NCBI RefSeq assembly: GCF_900114715.1
Contig: NZ_FOTY01000009.1
Span: forward strand, 1 to 64,000
Direction of reading: 5' to 3'
Origin: Salibacterium qingdaonense
GTDB taxonomy: Bacteria > Bacillota > Bacilli > Bacillales > Marinococcaceae
Length of the DNA stretch: 64,000 nt
Shown: positions 53,871-62,671 of the stretch, piece after piece
How the letters are laid out: the number at the start of each line of letters is the position of its first letter
Position numbering within the stretch: the stretch's first letter is position 1
Program-made: the position numbers and the translations under genes
Notes under the pieces: generated by a model
Seen by the model: the letters and a program-made list of their open reading frames with translations, nothing else
Database searches by the model: none
What the model was told of the DNA's origin: nothing

Positions 53871-54170
53871 ATGATGTACGGTAGAAAATGGAACGTCATT
53901 ATTATCGTTTTGGCGGTGGTTGGACTTTTCGCACTCGTGGGAGACAACGTGGGGATGGTGGTATCCATTCTTACTGCGATATTTCTCTTCTATACAGGAG
54001 CCAGGCTGCTGCGACGAGCAGGATCGGGAATTTCTGTTGCGTCCGGGCTTATATTATTTGTTATCGGTGCGCTTGTGCTTGCCGGATCGATTTCGTTCTG
54101 GGCAGGTATTGTGGTGCTGGCGGCCGCAATGGGGATGCTTTGGAAGCAGCGCAGGGACAGTGCAGCGTGA
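53871..54170 (+). CDS. Small membrane protein, unknown
   Basis: The 99-residue protein (ATG 53871 or 53874 after AAAGGCGG) has about four close-packed hydrophobic segments: VIIIVLAVVGLFALVGDNVG, VVSILTAIFLFYTGARLLRR, SVASGLILFVIGALVLAGSI and FWAGIVVLAAAMGMLW. It ends in a basic-acidic tail. This layout resembles small LiaI-like or N-terminal LiaF-like membrane proteins, but the match is not firm enough to name. Confidence 0.65.
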   Translation: MMYGRKWNVIIIVLAVVGLFALVGDNVGMVVSILTAIFLFYTGARLLRRAGSGISVASGLILFVIGALVLAGSISFWAGIVVLAAAMGMLWKQRRDSAA

Positions 54171-54233
54171 AACCCCTGAATCAGCAGACCGGCACATTGT
54201 TCTGCATAGAAAAGAGTCCTCTGCATAGAATGG

Positions 54234-54485
54234 ATGGAAATCATCCTGGCGGGAGGACTTCTATTGCATATCCCTGTCGTGAGGGCCTTTATTATGCTGG
54301 TAGTATGTGTTGTGCTCTTCTTTACAGCCCCTGTGTTTTATGAAGAAGCAAAGGGATACCCTCTGCAGGTGATTGGTTTTACCGGCATGGTGTTTTCCCT
54401 GTCTTATGGAGTGCTTCTCTGCCGCGAGCCGACCTGGTCAAAGCAGCAGAAAGAAAAGAAGGATCAGCTGCACGGAAGCGGCTGA
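54234..54485 (+). CDS. Small membrane protein, unknown
   Basis: The 83-residue frame has two hydrophobic helices (about 4-30 and 42-62) and a charged tail. No clear ribosome binding site precedes ATG 54234. The terminator stem is built into its last codons. It may be translated after the preceding small membrane gene, 63 bp upstream. Function unknown. Confidence 0.45.
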   Translation: MEIILAGGLLLHIPVVRAFIMLVVCVVLFFTAPVFYEEAKGYPLQVIGFTGMVFSLSYGVLLCREPTWSKQQKEKKDQLHGSG

Positions 54486-54496
54486 TCCTTCTTTTA
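54459..54496. terminator. Bidirectional terminator
   Basis: AAGGATCAGC (54459-54468) pairs with GCTGATCCTT (54481-54490), followed by CTTTT. It lies between the small membrane gene and the convergent ectD. Confidence 0.8.
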
Positions 54497-54508
54497 GTAT
54501 GCCCGGCA

Positions 54509-55453
54509 TTAATTTCGTTTGATGCGGTGGGACACGTTTTGGAGACGGTCTTTGATCGGTTTAATCGGTTCGGTGTTCTCCCGGTTTGCTAGAAACTCCG
54601 GACGCGGCGGCTGCCCCGAAAACGGATCCTGCAGTTTGTTTTCCACCGAATTGAATACGAAAAACACGTTGCTGCGCGGATACGGTGAAATGTTGCCGGC
54701 GGATCCGTGCATCGTGTTGCAGTCAAAGAACAGGACGGAGCCCGCCGGCCCTGTAGCGCGGTCGATGCGGCCGTCCGCACGATCAACCAGACGTGTCATA
54801 CTGTCATTATCCGGCACACCGGTTTCCTGTTTTTTTAACGAACTCTTATAGTTCTGTTCCGGCGTGGCTCCCGGGCATGATACAAACCATTTCTGCGATC
54901 CCGGCACGAGCATGAGGGGACCGTTGAATTCATAGTTGTCCGTAAGTACAATCGAGCAGCTTACTGCGCGCATATCCGGCATGCCGTCTTCCTGATGCCA
55001 CGTCTCAAAGTCCGAATGCCAGTAGAACTCCTTACCTTTAAAGCCTGGCTTAAAATTTATCCGGGACTGTGTGATGTAGACCTGACTTCCAAGAAGCTGC
55101 TGTGCGACCTTTACGATGCGTTCATTTTTGGCAAGAGCCTGAAAGAAACCGCTGTCTTTGTGGATTTCAAAAACAGACCGTATTTCATTGCTTCCAGGTT
55201 CTTTAATCACATCGTCGGCACTGCGGTTCTGATTGTACTCCATCGTCCGCTGCAGTTCACTTTTCATGATGGATACTTCATCATCATTGAACAATTTCTC
55301 AAACAGTAAATAGCCGTTCTCCCCAAAAGCATTCATCTCTTTTTCGCTGAGAGGACCATCTGAGAATGCAGGATTACGGTGAACTACAGGATCTTTCCGT
55401 TCCATCACCTGAGCCTGCTGCCCGTTTCTGGAAGGATATTTATCGACTGCCAT
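54509..55453 (-). CDS. Ectoine hydroxylase
   Basis: The 314-residue protein has the EctD signature FYWHSDFETWHQEDGMPDMR, which includes the first iron His and Asp, and the distal iron His in CNTMHGSAGNISP with the 2-oxoglutarate-binding Arg following in YPRSN. It is a non-haem Fe(II)/2-oxoglutarate dioxygenase making 5-hydroxyectoine. ectABC is not in the window, so the ectoine operon must lie elsewhere. Presence of EctD points to a halophilic or osmotolerant host. A possible promoter on the minus strand is TTACAA-17-TATATA near 55520-55550. Confidence 0.95.
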   Translation of the reverse strand: MAVDKYPSRNGQQAQVMERKDPVVHRNPAFSDGPLSEKEMNAFGENGYLLFEKLFNDDEVSIMKSELQRTMEYNQNRSADDVIKEPGSNEIRSVFEIHKDSGFFQALAKNERIVKVAQQLLGSQVYITQSRINFKPGFKGKEFYWHSDFETWHQEDGMPDMRAVSCSIVLTDNYEFNGPLMLVPGSQKWFVSCPGATPEQNYKSSLKKQETGVPDNDSMTRLVDRADGRIDRATGPAGSVLFFDCNTMHGSAGNISPYPRSNVFFVFNSVENKLQDPFSGQPPRPEFLANRENTEPIKPIKDRLQNVSHRIKRN

Positions 55454-55634
55454 TACACCATCACTCCTTTTCCTATTATTCTGTTAATGAAATGGCGGGT
55501 CCGTCACACTCTTACCCGTATATATTATGAAATAAACACAATTGTAAAACTTTTAAATATATCACGATGAAAGATGCTGTGTAAAATGCAAAGTATCCGA
55601 TGTAGAACATTTTTTATTCTGCTTGATTGTAACT

Positions 55635-55666
55635 AAAAAAACGCCGCCCTGTAACATCAGGCGGCG
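55635..55666 (-). terminator. Terminator of the coat-protein genes
   Basis: Read on the minus strand, CGCCGCC pairs with GGCGGCG (55660-55666 with 55642-55648), followed by seven T. Confidence 0.88.
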
Positions 55667-55678
55667 CGGACTGTTGAA

Positions 55679-56014
55679 TTAATTGATGGTTCCCTGAGCG
55701 GGAAGTTGGTTAGTGTACCCGTTGAACTGCTGGTAGGACTGGCTGAGTGTGTTCGTTTCGGCTGCGTCGAAACTGTACCATCCTTTTTTGAACATCATGT
55801 TAAACAGGGAGCGCTGCAGATTCTGGGTTTCGCTTGAAATCATCGCGATATCGTCGTAAAGATCTTCATGGCTCGCTTCATTCATGGCGTAGCTGTAGGA
55901 AGATGTCATGTATTTTTCGGTCGACAGCATATCGTTTAAAAAATCACGGTCATTCATTTCCGGCGTCTTGGGAATTTGGGTCTGAGGGTTCTGAATTTTT
56001 GAAGACGATGCCAT
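55679..56014 (-). CDS. CotF-family spore coat protein
   Basis: ATG 56014 after AAAAGGAGGA gives 111 residues. PEMNDRDFLNDMLSTEKYMTSSYSYAMNEASHEDL is the typical CotF core, a ferritin-like helical hairpin, followed by Tyr/Gln-rich sequence (SQSYQQFNGYTNQ). These proteins are laid on the forespore surface. It is the second gene of a two-gene unit on the minus strand. The operon implies that the organism forms spores. Confidence 0.88.
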   Translation of the reverse strand: MASSSKIQNPQTQIPKTPEMNDRDFLNDMLSTEKYMTSSYSYAMNEASHEDLYDDIAMISSETQNLQRSLFNMMFKKGWYSFDAAETNTLSQSYQQFNGYTNQLPAQGTIN

Positions 56015-56027
56015 AGGAATCCTCCTT

Positions 56028-56297
56028 TTAATTAGCACCCGGACCGGGTTGCGCGGCGGGCTGCAGATGGGTAAGAAGCTGCTGGTAATGTCTTTCGTGC
56101 ATTTGGGCTGTTTTTTCGAGCTCTTTTTTAACTTCCATGTCCATGCATTGTTTGGCGAAAAAAGCCGCTTTTTTCGCAGCAGTCAAATTCCAGCTCAGCA
56201 TATCACTTAGATACAGATGGTCTTTCACCGTTACGGTCTGCGGCGGCTGGGGCATTACATTTTCCGGGGAAGAACCGGGCTGCTGTTGTGGACTCAT
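56028..56297 (-). CDS. CotF-like small coat-associated protein
   Basis: The start is ATG 56297 after GAAAGGAAGGA, giving 89 residues. A Pro/Gln-rich beginning (MSPQQQPGSSPENVMPQPP) leads to one ferritin-like helical hairpin (DHLYLSDMLSWNLTAAKKAAFFAKQCMD, HERHYQQLLTHL), and the tail is again Pro/Gln-rich. Such short partners are often encoded next to CotF paralogues in Bacilli. It lies 13 bp upstream of the CotF-like gene. Confidence 0.8.
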   Translation of the reverse strand: MSPQQQPGSSPENVMPQPPQTVTVKDHLYLSDMLSWNLTAAKKAAFFAKQCMDMEVKKELEKTAQMHERHYQQLLTHLQPAAQPGPGAN

Positions 56298-56455
56298 TTT
56301 ATCCTTCCTTTCGGTGTTATCGTTTCGCGGGTAGTATCTGCAGGAGGACGGAAAGATATGTGAAAAACAAACCAAACATGTCTTCTGGTTAGAGATGCAG
56401 CGGAATTTACGGTATACTGTACAGAGAATCTCCAAACAGAAAGGAGGCGGAAAGA

Positions 56456-56815
56456 ATGGCGCTGACTTATTATGGCTATCCGCCCTGCGGTACCTGCCGG
56501 AAAGCTAAAAACTGGCTTGATGAAAACAATGTGTCCTACGAGGAATATCATATTGTGAACGAACCGCCAAGCCGGGAGCAATTGCAGAACCTTTATGAGA
56601 AAAGCGGTCTTCCGCTTAAAAAATTTTTTAATACGAGTGGAAAAAAGTATCGTGAGCTTGGCATAAAAGATAAAATGAAGACAGCAGACGAGGATGAACT
56701 GCTGGATTTGCTTGCTTCCGACGGCATGCTGATGAAACGGCCGATCCTGACAGATGGGAGTAACGTGACGGTCGGGTTTAGCGAAAAGGAATTTGAGGAA
56801 GTGTGGAAGCAGTAG
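56456..56815 (+). CDS. ArsC/Spx-family protein YusI
   Basis: The 119-residue thioredoxin-fold protein has YYGYPPCGTCRKAKNWL with the redox CxxC (Cys11, Cys14), KKFFNTSG and the late RPILTDG, where arsenate-reductase-family proteins carry the cis-Pro. It is probably not a true arsenate reductase. yusI stands next to gcvH in Bacillus subtilis too, and the same order here supports orthology. AAAGGAGG precedes the ATG. Confidence 0.88.
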   Translation: MALTYYGYPPCGTCRKAKNWLDENNVSYEEYHIVNEPPSREQLQNLYEKSGLPLKKFFNTSGKKYRELGIKDKMKTADEDELLDLLASDGMLMKRPILTDGSNVTVGFSEKEFEEVWKQ

Positions 56816-56841
56816 GTATTGATAATAAGGAGGTTTAACGT

Positions 56842-57225
56842 ATGAGCGTCCCAAAAGAATTGAAGTACTCCCAGGAGCATGAATGGGTGAAGGTGGAAGA
56901 CGGAAAAGTCCGTGTCGGCATTACGGATTTTGCGCAGTCCGAACTCGGTGATATTGTGTTTGCCGAACTGCCGGAAATAGGCAGTGAAGTGAAAACGGAC
57001 GAGCCGTTTGGCAGTGTCGAATCGGTCAAAACTGTATCCGAGCTGTATGCGCCGATTACAGGGAAAGTCGTGGAAATTAACGACGAACTTGAAGATTCGC
57101 CGGAATTTGTAAACGAATCCCCGTATGAAAAAGCTTGGATGATTGTCGTAGAACCTGCTGACACGGCTGAAATCGATAAGCTCATGACAGCAGAGCAGTA
57201 CGAAGAAATGATCGGAGACGATTAA
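56842..57225 (+). CDS. Glycine cleavage system H protein
   Basis: The 127-residue protein has the lipoylated Lys63 in [14 protein letters not shown], the opening [13 protein letters not shown] and the close [15 protein letters not shown]. As a lipoyl carrier it shuttles the aminomethyl group between glycine cleavage P, T and L proteins. In Bacilli GcvH is also the relay for octanoyl groups in lipoate assembly, which explains its place apart from gcvT-gcvP. Preceded by AAGGAGG, 26 bp after yusI. Confidence 0.96.
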   Translation: MSVPKELKYSQEHEWVKVEDGKVRVGITDFAQSELGDIVFAELPEIGSEVKTDEPFGSVESVKTVSELYAPITGKVVEINDELEDSPEFVNESPYEKAWMIVVEPADTAEIDKLMTAEQYEEMIGDD

Positions 57226-57231
57226 TACATA

Positions 57232-57264
57232 AGTCCCGCTCTTGAAGAGAGCGGGGCTTTTTTT
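57232..57264 (+). terminator. Rho-independent terminator of yusI-gcvH
   Basis: AGTCCCGCTCT pairs with AGAGCGGGGCT around TGA-containing loop bases and is followed by seven T. Confidence 0.9.
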
Positions 57265-57426
57265 ACTTTAACTTTCAAATTTTCTCAAATAGAACGGTAC
57301 GGTCTTTTTAGATCGGTGTTTCTTCCCTGGTCTTTCTTTCCCTTTTATTTTAAGACTGTCCTGCTTCTCGATACAAAGGAATAAAATCGGTATAGTAATA
57401 CTACCGTTTTCCAAAGGAGGAAAGAT

Positions 57427-59175
57427 GTGAATACATTCAAACGCCTGAGACATTTTTACCTGCCGGACCGGAAACTCTTCTTTGCATCGATTGTTTTCCT
57501 GATCATGATGACTAGTTTGACGATGGCTTACCCTATTGTCCTTCAATACGCTATTGATGAAGTGGTTATTGCTTCCAACGCGTCCCTTCTTCCGTATTTA
57601 GCTGTCGGTTTTGTGCTTTTGACTGTTTTGAAAGCGATTGCTACATACCTGCATCAATACTGCGGCGACATGTTTGGAATCCGATCGGTTTACAGGCTCC
57701 GTCAGTCACTGTATGAAAAGCTGCAGTACCTGCCATTCAGATTTTATGATAATGCAAAGACAGGGGATTTGATGTCGAGGTTGACTGCTGACGTGGAAGC
57801 GTTTCGTTTCTTTCTATCTTTTGGATTTGCCCAGGTGATGAATCTTTTTCTGATTGTTGTACTGAGCTTTACGGTGATGATGGTGTACAGTTACCAGCTG
57901 GCCCTGGTTTCCTTGATCTCGATGCCCTTTCTTGCTGTCGTTGTGTATCGGTTTGACAAAAAAGTTCATCCGGGATTTAAGAGAATACGAGAATCATTTG
58001 CCGATATGACGACGAAAGTACAGGAGAATGTAAGTGGGATGAGTACCGTAAAGTCGTTGTCTCAGGAAGGTATGGAAAAGGATCGTTTCAGCCGCCGGAA
58101 TGATGATTATAAAGAAAAGTCATTGTATAACGCTGGACTCTGGGCTGTATTTTTTCCTGTGATGGAACTTATAGGGAATATTTGTGTCGTTCTTCTGCTG
58201 GGCTTTGGTGGATATCTGGTCATGACCGGACAGCTTCAGATCGGCCAGCTGGCCGCTTCCTTCAGTCTGATGTGGTATATTGTCAGCCCTCTAATGAACC
58301 TGGGATTCATTATTAATACATTTTCCCAATCGAAGGCGGCCGGGGAGCGTCTCCTTGAGGTGCTGGATGAAGAAGAAACGGATATCCGGAAGGGAGAACT
58401 TTTTCTGGATCGTTTGAAGGGGGATGTTGAATTTGAACATGTTTCTCATATATATCAAGGAGAAGCATCAAATGCTCTCCAGGATATTTCATTCCATGCT
58501 CCTCCAGGCAGTACAATCGGACTTATCGGAGCCGCCGGATCGGGGAAAACGACAATTACTCAATTAACGGCTGGTTTTTATCACGCTGCAGAAGGAGATA
58601 TATTTCTGGATGGTCAGCCGATTTCCCGGTACAGTCTTGCCGACCTGCGCAGTAACATAGGATTTGTCCTTCAGGAATCGTTTTTATTTTCGTCGACGAT
58701 CCGGGATAATATAGCCTACGGCAGGCCGGATGCTTCCATGGATGATGTTGTGGAAGCTGCAAAGCGTGCCCAGGCTCATACGTTTATTATGGATTTGGAG
58801 CATGGATACGAGACCGTCCTGGGAGAACGCGGGATGGGATTGTCGGGTGGCCAGAAGCAGCGGCTGGCTATTGCCAGAGCCATCGTCATGGATCCAGCTG
58901 TTCTGGTGCTTGATGACGCAACAAGTGCGGTGGATATGGAAACCGAACAGCGGATTCAGGCTGCTTTTGGGGAAGTGATGAAGGGCAGAACGACCTTTAT
59001 CATCGCACATCGCATATCTTCTTTAAAGCATGCAGATCAGATTCTTGTACTGGAAAAAGGAAGTATTGTGGAACAAGGCACACACGAAGAACTTCTGGAT
59101 CATGCATCCATGTACCGCAGAATTCATGATATACAATTCCGGGACCAGTATCAGGTGATGCAGCGTCAGGGGTAA
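57427..59175 (+). CDS. Heterodimeric ABC exporter, first subunit (degenerate site)
   Basis: GTG 57427 behind AAAGGAGGA gives 582 residues: six helices to about residue 310 and an ATPase domain. Walker A reads GAAGSGKTT, the signature is canonical (LSGGQKQR), but Walker B is LVLDDATSAVD, with Asp instead of the catalytic Glu. This is the usual mark of the degenerate subunit in heterodimeric exporters such as BmrC/BmrD or YfiB/YfiC. With the next gene it should export lipophilic drugs or lipids. The second subunit starts 16 bp after its stop. Confidence 0.92.
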   Translation: MNTFKRLRHFYLPDRKLFFASIVFLIMMTSLTMAYPIVLQYAIDEVVIASNASLLPYLAVGFVLLTVLKAIATYLHQYCGDMFGIRSVYRLRQSLYEKLQYLPFRFYDNAKTGDLMSRLTADVEAFRFFLSFGFAQVMNLFLIVVLSFTVMMVYSYQLALVSLISMPFLAVVVYRFDKKVHPGFKRIRESFADMTTKVQENVSGMSTVKSLSQEGMEKDRFSRRNDDYKEKSLYNAGLWAVFFPVMELIGNICVVLLLGFGGYLVMTGQLQIGQLAASFSLMWYIVSPLMNLGFIINTFSQSKAAGERLLEVLDEEETDIRKGELFLDRLKGDVEFEHVSHIYQGEASNALQDISFHAPPGSTIGLIGAAGSGKTTITQLTAGFYHAAEGDIFLDGQPISRYSLADLRSNIGFVLQESFLFSSTIRDNIAYGRPDASMDDVVEAAKRAQAHTFIMDLEHGYETVLGERGMGLSGGQKQRLAIARAIVMDPAVLVLDDATSAVDMETEQRIQAAFGEVMKGRTTFIIAHRISSLKHADQILVLEKGSIVEQGTHEELLDHASMYRRIHDIQFRDQYQVMQRQG

Positions 59176-59191
59176 GAACGGGGGGATGGAG

Positions 59192-61018
59192 ATGAAAAGA
59201 ATAGAGGGATCCGGACAGGACAGAGCATCCACGGGGCGGTTTCATTACCCTCAGGACCGTGTTGTGGACAAAGCGTTTAACTGGTCTCAGTTGAAACGGC
59301 TGTTCAGCTACATGAAACCCTACGGCAGAACATTGCTTCCGCTCGCTGCGGCAGCGATGTTGATCGGAACCATTGTCCGGCTGGCTGCACCGGTTCTTAT
59401 CGGTTATGCCATCGATCAAGCGATAAGTCCCGGGAATCGGGATTTGCTTCTCTGGGTTGTGGTGGTGCTAACGGGAATGTACGGCCTGCAGTGGGTTTCG
59501 AATGTTTATCGTATCCGCTGGATTAACCGTATGGGCCAATATATTATTTTTGACCTGCGCCGGGATTTGTTTAATCACATTCAGACGCTTTCCCACCGCT
59601 TTTTTGACCAGCGCTCGGCAGGATCGATTCTCGTCCGGGTGACCAATGATGTCCATTCGCTGCAGGAACTGTTCACTAATGGAGTAATTAATTTGATGAT
59701 GGATATCATCATGCTGGTTGGTATTGTAAGCATTTTGTTTGTGATCAGCCCGGAATTGACGACAGCAGTCATGATTGTGCTTCCGGTCATGTTTTACATT
59801 TCCACAAATCTGCGGCGCAGAATCCGGCGGTCCTGGCAGGTGGTCCGGCTCAGGCAGTCCACGATGAACGCTCATTTGAATGAGAGCATTCAGGGGATGC
59901 GGGTGACACAGGCGTATCATCAGGAACAGGAAAACATGCGTTATTTCGGCGATCTCAATATGGATACGTATGACGCGTGGGAACAGGCCACCCGTAAAAG
60001 CGCGAAATTCCGCCCTGTTGTTGAGCTTTCCAACGCTGTCGGCACCGCTGTTTTGATCTGGTACGGTATTCATTTGATAGGAAACGGTACGCTCTCCATC
60101 GGGAATTTCGTTACGTTTGCTACGTTTCTTGGTATGTTTTGGGAACCGATTTCCCGTCTCGGGCAGATTTACAATCAATTATTGATGGCAATGGCTTCAT
60201 CCGAAAGGATATTTGAATATCTGGATGAATCTCCTTCTGTTCCGGAAAAAAAGGACGCTGTATCTATCGGTACAATGAAAGGAGACGTTCGTTTCGAACA
60301 GGTTTCTTTTCAGTACGACGCGGTGAAATATGCGCTGCAGGACCTGGACCTTCATATTCGTCCCGGGGAAACCTTCGCTTTTGTCGGTCATACCGGGTCG
60401 GGAAAAACGACGATAGTGAATCTCATCAGCCGCTTCTATGATCCCACCGCTGGGACAGTGTTGATCGACGGCCAAGATCTTCGTGATGTTACGCTCGACA
60501 GCCTCCGTTCGCAGGTCAGTGTTGTTCTGCAGGATACTTTTATTTTTTCAGGTACGATTATGGATAATATCCGGTTTGGGAATCCGGAGGCAGATGACGA
60601 AGAAGTGAAAGAGGCGGCTTTCCAGGTTGGGGCTGATCGTTTTATCCGTGAATTGAGAGATGGTTATGAGACAGAAGTGGAAGAACGCGGGAATGTTCTT
60701 TCTGTCGGAGAGCGCCAGCTGATCTCCTTTGCCAGGGCGCTGCTGGCGGACCCCCGCATTTTAATTCTTGATGAGGCAACAGCTTCTATCGATACAGAAA
60801 CCGAACAGATTATTCAGCAGGCACTGCAAAGACTGTTAAAAGACCGGACTGCAGTGATGATTGCCCACCGTCTTTCGACAATCCGGGAAGCAGACCGGAT
60901 CATGGTGCTGAAGGAGGGCAGGGTATTAGAGGAAGGCAGTCATGATGAATTGATACGGCAGCACGGAGAGTACAACCGGCTGGTCAAAGCACAGTTTCAA
61001 CATTCTCATGTCGGATAA
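59192..61018 (+). CDS. Heterodimeric ABC exporter, second subunit (catalytic site)
   Basis: ATG 59192, six bases after GGGGGG, gives 608 residues; ATG 59186 would leave no spacing. After a 40-residue cytoplasmic start come six helices. The ATPase domain has Walker A GHTGSGKTT and canonical Walker B LILDEATASIDTE with the catalytic Glu, but the signature is LSVGERQ rather than LSGGQ. The consensus ATP site is therefore made by this subunit's Walker motifs and the partner's LSGGQ; the other site is degenerate. Length agrees with YfiC-like proteins. Confidence 0.92.
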   Translation: MKRIEGSGQDRASTGRFHYPQDRVVDKAFNWSQLKRLFSYMKPYGRTLLPLAAAAMLIGTIVRLAAPVLIGYAIDQAISPGNRDLLLWVVVVLTGMYGLQWVSNVYRIRWINRMGQYIIFDLRRDLFNHIQTLSHRFFDQRSAGSILVRVTNDVHSLQELFTNGVINLMMDIIMLVGIVSILFVISPELTTAVMIVLPVMFYISTNLRRRIRRSWQVVRLRQSTMNAHLNESIQGMRVTQAYHQEQENMRYFGDLNMDTYDAWEQATRKSAKFRPVVELSNAVGTAVLIWYGIHLIGNGTLSIGNFVTFATFLGMFWEPISRLGQIYNQLLMAMASSERIFEYLDESPSVPEKKDAVSIGTMKGDVRFEQVSFQYDAVKYALQDLDLHIRPGETFAFVGHTGSGKTTIVNLISRFYDPTAGTVLIDGQDLRDVTLDSLRSQVSVVLQDTFIFSGTIMDNIRFGNPEADDEEVKEAAFQVGADRFIRELRDGYETEVEERGNVLSVGERQLISFARALLADPRILILDEATASIDTETEQIIQQALQRLLKDRTAVMIAHRLSTIREADRIMVLKEGRVLEEGSHDELIRQHGEYNRLVKAQFQHSHVG

Positions 61019-61085
61019 ACCTATACCTTGCCCCCTCTAACAAAAAGTGTAACTCATTTTCGCGACCACGGGCAGGGGATGTGAC

Positions 61086-61285
61086 CATGGACACTAAAAT
61101 CGTAAACAAGCGGCGTAGTGTCCATGAATTATCGTTTTGTGGACACTACGCCGCTGACATCAGAAGTTAGTGAGTGCCGGTGGAAATCGAAGGACACTAA
61201 TTGCCGGCAACGGAGTTTTAGTGTCTACCCAAATTACTTTTATGGATACTAGGTATGCTGTTTGGCGGGTTAGTGTCCATGGAGC
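61086..61285. repeat. Alternating GTGGACACTA / TAGTGTCCAC cluster D
   Basis: Eight motif copies lie at about 61088 (TGGACACTAA), 61115 (TAGTGTCCAT), 61139 (TGTGGACACTAC), 61167 (TTAGTGAG), 61191 (GGACACTAA), 61218 (TTAGTGTCTA), 61241 (TGGATACTAG) and 61270 (TTAGTGTCCATGG). They alternate in orientation with steps of 22-30 bp. This is the most regular cluster. It lies after the ABC exporter operon and before metN, in tandem orientation. Confidence 0.9.
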
Positions 61286-61492
61286 TGCTCCGATCCTGAG
61301 TAACCGCATCCCCTGACGCTGCTGTCTGCCCTTTTTTATGAAAGAGAATGCAATAAGGCGGCGGCTTTTGATGCTGCCCTTGTACTTTGGAGGGAAAGCG
61401 TCCGCCTGCAGCGCATGCCCAACATGTTAACAAAGCCTATTTTGGCTGGCAGCAGCCCTTTGTTCTAATCAAACAAAGTTGTCTGTTTCTGT
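61286..61492. other. No gene recognised
   Basis: About 200 bp between repeat cluster D and the metN promoter. Short frames are present but none has a ribosome binding site or family resemblance. Confidence 0.5.
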
Positions 61493-61590
61493 TGACATGC
61501 GACCGGTACCGTGCTAGTGTTTTTTATGATTTCAAAATAAGAATACGCTTGTTCTTTCCGGTTCTGAATGTGCTGATCCGGAATTTTTAT
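61493..61590 (+). promoter_or_regulatory. metNIQ promoter and leader hairpin
   Basis: TTGACA (61493-61498) and TAGTGT (61516-61521) are 17 bp apart. In the leader, TTCCGG (61557-61562) pairs with CCGGAA (61579-61584), followed by TTTTT, a terminator-like hairpin 60 bp before metN. No SAM (S-box) riboswitch core is seen, although metNIQ operons of Bacilli usually have one. Confidence 0.5.
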
Positions 61591-61648
61591 AGGAAACATA
61601 ATAAGTTTTCTGATAAGTTTAATCAGGATTAACGGAGAGGGATACTTT

Positions 61649-62671
61649 ATGATAACGATGCATCAATTGTCGAAAATTTTCCGTACTCCTGACCAGGACA
61701 TAGCTGCTGTTGATACACTGGATCTTTCCATCAATGAAGGGGAGATTTTCGGCATTATCGGTTACAGCGGTGCCGGCAAAAGCACGTTGGTCAGACTGCT
61801 GAACATGCTGGAACAGCCGACAGCCGGACAGGTGACAGTCGGAGATAAAAACATGTCTGAACTGAAAGGCCGCGAGCTGCGGAAAGCGCGTCAGGAAATC
61901 AGCATGATCTTTCAGCACTTTAATCTCCTTTGGTCACGGACGGTAAAAGACAATATAGCATTTCCGCTCGAAATTGCAGGGATGTCAAAACAGGAGAAAG
62001 ACAGCCGGGTCAACGAACTGATTGATCTGGTTGGACTGACAGGGCGCGGGGACGCCTATCCTTCCCAGCTCAGCGGCGGGCAGAAACAGCGCGTCGGCAT
62101 CGCCAGGGCACTGGCTAACAATCCAAAAGTACTGCTGTGCGATGAAGCTACGTCGGCACTCGATCCAAAAACGACGGATGCCATTTTGGAGCTGCTCACC
62201 GATATCAATAAAAAACTGGGGCTTACTATCGTGCTGATCACACACGAAATGCACGTGATCCGAAAAATATGTCACCGGGTTGCCGTGATGGAGGAAGGAA
62301 GAATCGTGGAACAGGGAAATGTTCTCGAAGTCTTTCGTTATCCTCAGGAAGACATGACAAAAGAGTTTGTCAAACAGATCACGGAACCTGAAGAAACGAT
62401 GGACGCTGTGTATGAGCTCATTGATGATGAAAACGGTCCTGTCGTGAAGCTGAGGTTTGTCGGAGAAGATGCAGAACAGCCTGTCATGACGGAATTGGTG
62501 CGTCATTGCGGGGTAGGAGTCAATATTCTTCAAGGGAAACTGTCCAAAACCCAGCACGGAAGCTACGGTACATTGTTCGTGCAGCTTCAGGGAGATGATG
62601 AACACCTGAAGGAAGCCCTTCGTTTTTTGGAAGAACACCGGGTGAAAGCGGAGGTGCTGCAGCATGATTGA
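61649..62671 (+). CDS. Methionine ABC transporter ATPase
   Basis: The 340-residue protein has Walker A GYSGAGKST, signature LSGGQKQRVGIARAL, Walker B VLLCDEATSALD, and the family-specific start TMHQLSKIF. Residues about 265-340 form the C-terminal NIL domain, which binds methionine and slows transport when the cell is full. It energises MetI for import of methionine and its analogues. The stop overlaps metI by 8 bp. Confidence 0.95.
   Translation: MITMHQLSKIFRTPDQDIAAVDTLDLSINEGEIFGIIGYSGAGKSTLVRLLNMLEQPTAGQVTVGDKNMSELKGRELRKARQEISMIFQHFNLLWSRTVKDNIAFPLEIAGMSKQEKDSRVNELIDLVGLTGRGDAYPSQLSGGQKQRVGIARALANNPKVLLCDEATSALDPKTTDAILELLTDINKKLGLTIVLITHEMHVIRKICHRVAVMEEGRIVEQGNVLEVFRYPQEDMTKEFVKQITEPEETMDAVYELIDDENGPVVKLRFVGEDAEQPVMTELVRHCGVGVNILQGKLSKTQHGSYGTLFVQLQGDDEHLKEALRFLEEHRVKAEVLQHD

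Noticed and set aside
61086-61285. CRISPR array
   Set aside because: The repeated core is only about 10 bp, alternates in orientation, and spacers vary in length. There are no cas genes.
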